Below, one piece after another: positions 58,913-64,000 of a DNA stretch of 64,000 nt. Within the stretch, counting starts at the first letter, position 1, and every line of letters starts with the position of its first letter. Source of the stretch: Sabellastarte sp. h YS-2021 (Eukaryota; Annelida; Polychaeta; Sabellida; Sabellidae); assembly GCA_964017235.1 (NCBI GenBank), contig OZ024936.1, forward strand, positions 17,584,496 through 17,648,495, read 5' to 3'. Below the pieces are notes generated by a model, which was not told the origin of the DNA, did no database searches, and saw only the letters and a list, made by a program, of their open reading frames with translations. Both the position numbers and the translations under genes were made by a program.

Positions 58913-61369
58913 TTAAATATCATTATTAATGTCTAACAGGGCTGAACTGGTGTGAATCCACACTGGGTTTGGAATAATCTCTATGAGAGCTCGCATTTGA
59001 CTTGGTGCATTTCTCCACCTGGACAACAAGTCCGCTGCAGTGTTTTGCTTCCCAGGGACATGCCTATATAATAATTGAATATTGTACAGAGCTGCTGCCA
59101 GCCACACATTTCTAGCACAAGCGGCCATGAAGGCATCCTTAGTTCTACCAGTATTCAGTACCTGTACTACAGCTTGATTGTCGCATTTTATCAGTACTTT
59201 TTTGTTTTGCCATGTGGGGCCAAAAATTTTGATAGCCACAAGTATGTTTATCATCTCTAGTTGGGTGATATGCAGGTTTTTATAGTGTTTTTCAATGGGG
59301 AGATGGTAGACCTTATTATCACATCTACCACCCAAACCAACTAGGCAGGCATCCAATTCCAAGACTTCTTGAATTGGCTTGTGGTCATAAAAGGCTGTCC
59401 CATTGAAATGACGCAAGAAAACCTGAAACCATCTTATATCTCTTCTGAAATCATGATTGAGAGTGACACTTCTGGCGTCATAATTTGACCTCAATAATTC
59501 TAGTATTCTGTTGACAAAGAAGCGTGACGGTCTGACGCATTTTTGAATATACATGAGATGGCCTAGCAATGACTGTAACTGGCGTATAGGAGAGAAACGC
59601 TTAGTACTCCATTCATCTACCATTTCACATATGCGTTGCAATTTTTCATCAGGGATGGCAATAGTGCGTCGCACCGTGTCAATCTCGACGCCTAGACATA
59701 TAGCCTTAGTACTGGGTGGACATAGCTTCTTTTGGCTAACGTCAAGGCCAAGACGACGCAATAAGTCAAGCAAACAGTGATATGATGCAGACGCGACGCT
59801 AGGCGTCCCAATCCCGACAAAATCGTCGACGTAGTTTATGACGTTGTACCCCCTCTGACGCATGCCAAAATGTATGGCATCACTTATGCGTTGGAAGATT
59901 TGTGTCCCGTGACGCGCCCCGAATGGGAGGCAAGTGTCCACGTACGTGAAGTCATTCCAGGACAGACCCAACAAGTCACAATCTGACGGGTCAAGCTTGA
60001 CGTGACGAAACGCCCGACCTACGTCAATCTTATAGAGGTGGGCACCAGTGCCCAGCCGAGTCAGCTCAGATGTAATGTGATCGACAGAAGGAAAAGTAAG
60101 GGCAAAATCTGTGCCCAGATGCAAATTTTTATCTATGCCTGCATTCACAGACAATCCTTGAGGCCATGACAGATCTACTATAACACGCCTTTTGTCAGAT
60201 CCAGATTTTTCACGAGTAAGGAAAGGTGAATAGTGACATTTTTCAATGGGATTTTTTGTGAAAGGGCCCAGAATCGCTCCATGGGCAATTTCATCTTTCA
60301 AATAAGCATGTACATGATCAGGGAACTGCACAGCAGAAGCATGATTGTTTCTATCTGAAGATAGTGAAAAATTTCTGTTGTAGTCTATAGGGAAGCCAAA
60401 GGCTAAGAGTTGTATTAATTGAGTGTCCCAGTAACCCTCCAACATTTCTTGCCAGGCTTGCAAATTGAACTGCGAAGCCACAGGAATTCTACAACCTAAA
60501 AAATTCATTTGACCACTATCTTTTATGTGTTTATGTAGGGCGAATGGTTCAATCACACAATGAGCCGGAATATCACTGATAGGTAACATAATAAAGTCAT
60601 ACAGGGGAACAAAGCCAAAATCAAAGTCAGATTGGGCCCGCCATTGATTGAAGATCTGTACATTGGTTTCCCCTTTGACACACAATAGTTCTTCTAACTT
60701 CTTTTTACCTGTTACATTCAAAAATTTTTCATCACAACCATTGATGTCAAACAGTAACACCTTGTCCTGTTTTGACATGTCAGTTTGTTCACCATTGTTA
60801 GTGACACCAATGTTCAATTCATTTTCACCGACCTCAGCCTTTGCGTTGGGATTAGAAGTAATTACACCACCACATTCTTGATGGTTTTGTACCGGTGCAA
60901 CAGAGTTTTCAGACCCCCTGACCTTTCCGTCCCTTTTTTGTACATATTTCTGGAGGACGGGAGAAACAACAATATCAGCATGACTTCTGACTTTATGTGC
61001 GGTTTTACTGTTGATATTTTTAACACACTTCAGATCAGTGGTACTAGTTTCAAACCTATTACCATGAACTTTCTTACCGTGCTGTAAGGACCTCCTCTTA
61101 TTGCCTCTGGCCAGTAAGCTTTCAACATTCCTCTTACTCACCTGTGAGTTATAAAACAGTCTCATTCGTACCTCTTTGCACTGGATAGTTTGATCTTTTG
61201 TATGCTCTCGAGTACATGCTTCCCTCACCTTAGGGTAAGTCACCTCCCTACCAGCACTTACCATTGGCATGTTTTTTGACACATTTAAAGTCTTGCTGCC
61301 CAGCCCTAATTTTGCTGAGCAGCCAATTGGTCGTTTTTTGCTACATTTGATTTCTTGGCAAACAGACAA
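58913..61369 (-). CDS. Reverse transcriptase-RNase H of the DIRS-type element
   Basis: An 818-codon uninterrupted frame. The first 34 codons lack ATG; the first ATG is at 61270, 36 bases after the gag stop, and frameshifting from gag is an alternative. Residues about 1-240 are basic and unassigned. The RT domain is about 370-600, with YVDD at 513-516 as active-site motif. RNase H follows, with D673 (LELDACLVG), a TQLEM glutamate, KCDNQAVV and a final NTAADLLSRW aspartate. All expected catalytic residues appear present, so this part looks intact. Confidence 0.88.
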   Translation of the reverse strand: MSVCQEIKCSKKRPIGCSAKLGLGSKTLNVSKNMPMVSAGREVTYPKVREACTREHTKDQTIQCKEVRMRLFYNSQVSKRNVESLLARGNKRRSLQHGKKVHGNRFETSTTDLKCVKNINSKTAHKVRSHADIVVSPVLQKYVQKRDGKVRGSENSVAPVQNHQECGGVITSNPNAKAEVGENELNIGVTNNGEQTDMSKQDKVLLFDINGCDEKFLNVTGKKKLEELLCVKGETNVQIFNQWRAQSDFDFGFVPLYDFIMLPISDIPAHCVIEPFALHKHIKDSGQMNFLGCRIPVASQFNLQAWQEMLEGYWDTQLIQLLAFGFPIDYNRNFSLSSDRNNHASAVQFPDHVHAYLKDEIAHGAILGPFTKNPIEKCHYSPFLTREKSGSDKRRVIVDLSWPQGLSVNAGIDKNLHLGTDFALTFPSVDHITSELTRLGTGAHLYKIDVGRAFRHVKLDPSDCDLLGLSWNDFTYVDTCLPFGARHGTQIFQRISDAIHFGMRQRGYNVINYVDDFVGIGTPSVASASYHCLLDLLRRLGLDVSQKKLCPPSTKAICLGVEIDTVRRTIAIPDEKLQRICEMVDEWSTKRFSPIRQLQSLLGHLMYIQKCVRPSRFFVNRILELLRSNYDARSVTLNHDFRRDIRWFQVFLRHFNGTAFYDHKPIQEVLELDACLVGLGGRCDNKVYHLPIEKHYKNLHITQLEMINILVAIKIFGPTWQNKKVLIKCDNQAVVQVLNTGRTKDAFMAACARNVWLAAALYNIQLLYRHVPGKQNTAADLLSRWRNAPSQMRALIEIIPNPVWIHTSSALLDINNDI

Positions 61370-62537
61370 TCTTTTTCTGGGTGTGTTAGAATTCTGCCCT
61401 GAGCAAGACAGTGAGCACAGATGTGCCTGTGAGTTTTTCCATTATTTTCATGATCTTTAGTATGATAACAGGTACCCACCTGGAAAGCTTTACAAAACCA
61501 GGGTTTTTTGGCTTGATCAGTGGTTTTTTGCCAGGATTGTTTTGGTGGAGCAGTATGACGCTGAGCATGGGCACGCCTGATGCGATCAATTCTCTCAGTA
61601 TTAAACCAATCTACCGAACCCCTCTCCATTTCACATAGGAGAACTGCATGGGCTGATTTAGCACTGGACCAACTGAAATCAGTCGCATCCTCCATCAAAT
61701 CCCCTAAATAATGAAGCATTTTATCTTTACAATCCCTATCCTGCTCATCAATTATGTTTTTCACAAAACCTTGTATAAACTGGGTTAAGCTCAGCTGATC
61801 ATAAGTAACCCTTTGACGGGTGTGACCCCCCAATATGTGCTCATGTGGCCATGCGACTTTTTTATTGACTACTACTTCCACAGGTCCCCCCCTTTTTGAT
61901 TTTAGCTTGTGGGCATGGTCATTACCTTTGGGGATGTGGGTTGAGTCCAAATTGTCAAGCGACCGATCAATCTTCTTCTGGACCGACCTCGAGGACTTTA
62001 TATCAATCAAACTGGGGAAATCAGAATCATCAGATGATTCGTCTGAACACACAACCTGCTTTTTGATTTACTGTCACTTTTACCATATTTACTAACAGTA
62101 CTTAACTTTCGCTTGTTACTGTCCTTCTTTGGTCTTGATTTCTTGGCCACTCGCTGTTCCACAACATCTAGGCGACTGTTCATTCTCTGTAATTCATGAA
62201 GAATCTTGGCTTGAACACTGCTACTTGCTTCTGCTTCTTCATCTGTGTCTGTCGAATCAGCACCGGTGGAGGCACTGAGGTCGCCATGACCGAGGGCACC
62301 AGGCCCACTAACAAACAAGTCCTTCTTGTGAGTGCTTCCCTTGGTGCTACACCTAGCCGAGGCCAGGCTCTTGGATACGGTTTGACCCGACAGACTGTCC
62401 CGTACAACACTGCCTTCCTCCACTGTATCATTCGCTGCAGCCTTCTGTTGTTTCTCAATGTTCACAGGGCATTTTTTACCAGTCGGTGGAAAATGCTTCT
62501 TGGTACAAGTAGTGCACCAGTTCTTATTTTTGCCCAT
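61306..62537 (-). pseudogene. gag-like protein of the DIRS-type element, one frameshift
   Basis: Starting at ATG 62537 (MGKNKNWCTTC) the frame has a short cysteine motif (CTTC, later KKC), an acidic middle, a basic region, then leaves frame near 62050. The following frame (62052-61306) continues with SDDSDFPS and ends in a Cys/His-rich segment (CKAFQVGTC, HTKDHENNGKTH, CAHCLAQGR) typical of nucleic-acid-binding gag ends. The second frame overlaps the polymerase frame by 64 bases. Earlier in-frame codons to 62636 are probably untranslated. Confidence 0.75.
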
Positions 62538-62639
62538 TATCAAAATGTATATTAACACACACTGCACTGAAACATATAAGGGGACAACTCCCCACAGAAA
62601 TCTGGCTTCCACGGATTCAGAATTAACTTGGCTCAATAC

Positions 62640-64000
62640 AACAAGGGAAAAATAAATAGGTTAGACCGTCCCTTCTGATCTGCCAAGTCAAGCCTGACGC
62701 CGTCAAGAAGACAAAAATCTGATCCACAAGCACAGTCCCCCTCAATGACATTCACAGTTCATGATAAATCAGTCCAGAGTTCTTATTATATTCACTCCAC
62801 ATGTAGATAAATTTCAGTGACATACAATAAAATTGGTACAATATACATGTCCTATGATAAAATCAATTCGTAAAAACACTAAAACATGTTGAAAGTCAAT
62901 TATTTCCAAGATTTCCATCCACCCAGTTCACAAACTTTCATAAAAGTGGAGGGAAAAAACAGTTTTGGAGGGAATACAGAGACCTGACCCCTGACCCCCA
63001 AAGGTCAGCGAATCAGAAGTAACCTTACAACATGTGCAACATTCCATAATGACAGTGGGCCCCACCAGGGCTTAAGGTAGGCAACAACAATGCCTCCACA
63101 GACCCTGGCTTCCAGGGGTGGGGGACTGACAACCGTGATGCCTGAACACCACTTATGACAAGGCCAAAAGGTGTTTTGGTCACCTAGTGTGAGCGCAAAG
63201 CCATCAGAGACATGAGTAGTGCAGTAGAATTTACGAATGTCTGGTTACACAAAGACATTCCAACTAAAAGACATCCCACAGCAAGAGGGGTAAATTCAGA
63301 AATCACAGGTCTTGTAAAGGTCATCAAACTCCGGAGAGAAAAGGACATATGTATGGGGAAAAGCTGAAAGGACATGTGTCCTTTTAACTACTGCAGTGTT
63401 GTCATGTCATGAAAGTGTGGAGACAGAAGGACATGTATATGAAGAAATCAAAAGGACATGCGTCCTTGTAGCTACTGGAGAGCGAAAGGGGTAAATTCAG
63501 AGTACAGAGGTAACTTTCATCAAAGCCCGGAGACAAAAAAAAAAAAAGTGATCTGTAGAAGCGCGAGCCCTATCGAGGCTTGCACTTAAAAAATGTCACA
63601 CTTGACTGAACCCCTAGTTGTTTCAAGTTCACCATATATAGACTGTAACCCAAGGACACTGACCAAATTATGAGCCTATTTTGGTCAAGTATTTTGTATA
63701 GTCGTGTGCTTTCAAGTACTTCAATTATTATTAAAGCTGTCGTGTGTTTAATGTATAATTACAAATGTAAACACATATTTATGCTTGGGGTGTTTCATTA
63801 CAACAATTTCAGTTTTCTGTTCATCACTCTTAACGAAATTCAACAGCTAAATAACATTGGGCACCATGACACACAGAACTTACATTGTAAGTTACACTAA
63901 GGTGCAAGACAACACCTAAAAGAGATAAAATGTATGCAAAGTATCATAACAAGGCAATTCAATAGCACTATCAAATCATTAATTGCTAAACTAAAAGTTG
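62640..64000. other. Retroelement leader and unclassified flank
   Basis: 62640-63600 probably belongs to the DIRS-type element's 5' region. Words such as AAAGGACATATGTATG, AAAGGACATGTGTCCTTTTA and AAAGGACATGCGTCCTTG repeat with short hairpins (GGACATGTGTCC, GGACATGCGTCC), and GGGGTAAATTCAGA recurs at 63289 and 63489. Beyond 63600 nothing is recognised. Confidence 0.45.

Larger units (their letters stand above)
57460..63600 (-). mobile_element. DIRS/Ngaro-type tyrosine-recombinase retrotransposon
   Basis: On the minus strand the order is gag (62537-61306), RT-RNase H (about 61270-58913) and tyrosine recombinase (58889-57900). No methylase domain was recognised, which favours an Ngaro-like arrangement, but this is tentative. 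Bounds are approximate: I could not define inverted or split direct terminal repeats. The 62640-63600 leader holds repeated AAAGGACAT words (about 63340-63460) and may include the promoter. An AATAAA on the minus strand near 57470 may mark the 3' end. One gag frameshift and one recombinase stop inactivate it. Confidence 0.8.

Overview
The window is AT-rich animal DNA with small spliced genes (GT/AG introns, TATA boxes) in a very dense field of transposons. The mix of tRNA-derived SINEs, CR1/L2-like LINE tails, hAT, PIF/Harbinger-like and Ginger-type DNA elements, a DIRS/Ngaro-type tyrosine-recombinase retrotransposon and short-period satellites that I associate with molluscs suggests a lophotrochozoan, probably a mollusc. 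That assignment is inference; no rRNA or mitochondrial marker is present.

Three host genes can be supported. (1) A five-exon Ly6/uPAR-type (three-finger, probably GPI-anchored) gene has coding exons between 7090 and 9314 and a TATA/initiator pair at 4686-4723. A 2,265-bp Ginger-type transposon (4748-7012, 4-bp duplication TATT) sits between that promoter and the start codon. (2) A 131-codon single-pass membrane protein of unknown function lies at 30576-30971. (3) A three-exon ankyrin-repeat/death-domain gene (47635-54481) predicts 516 residues: about 11 ankyrin repeats, a linker and a C-terminal death domain.

Layout: 1-4.7 kb is intergenic with a MITE, an AAACGTTT-rich element and a SINE. 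4.7-9.7 kb is the Ginger insertion and the Ly6 gene. 10-30 kb is gene-poor, with SINEs, a 5'-truncated LINE with target duplication, a 152-bp foldback, a GGGCCC-ended inverted-repeat element, a three-level nest at 16.2-17.6 kb, two hAT MITEs with perfect 8-bp duplications and two satellite-like blocks. 30-45 kb holds the small membrane-protein gene, a third hAT MITE and further MITEs, some nested in SINEs. 45.6-54.5 kb is the ankyrin/death gene, whose first exon is bracketed by direct copies of a long repeat and whose first intron carries an inverted pair of it. 56-64 kb holds a LINE 3' end and an almost complete DIRS/Ngaro-like element on the minus strand (gag, RT-RNase H, tyrosine recombinase) with one frameshift in gag and one in-frame stop in the recombinase.

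I see no operon, CRISPR array, rRNA or intact tRNA gene. The tRNA-like segments are SINE heads or relics. The most noteworthy items are the Ginger insertion in the Ly6 5' region with four 22-bp palindromes on an exact 29-bp grid, the unclassified TATAGGA element, the AAACGTTT family and the repeat architecture around the ankyrin/death gene.
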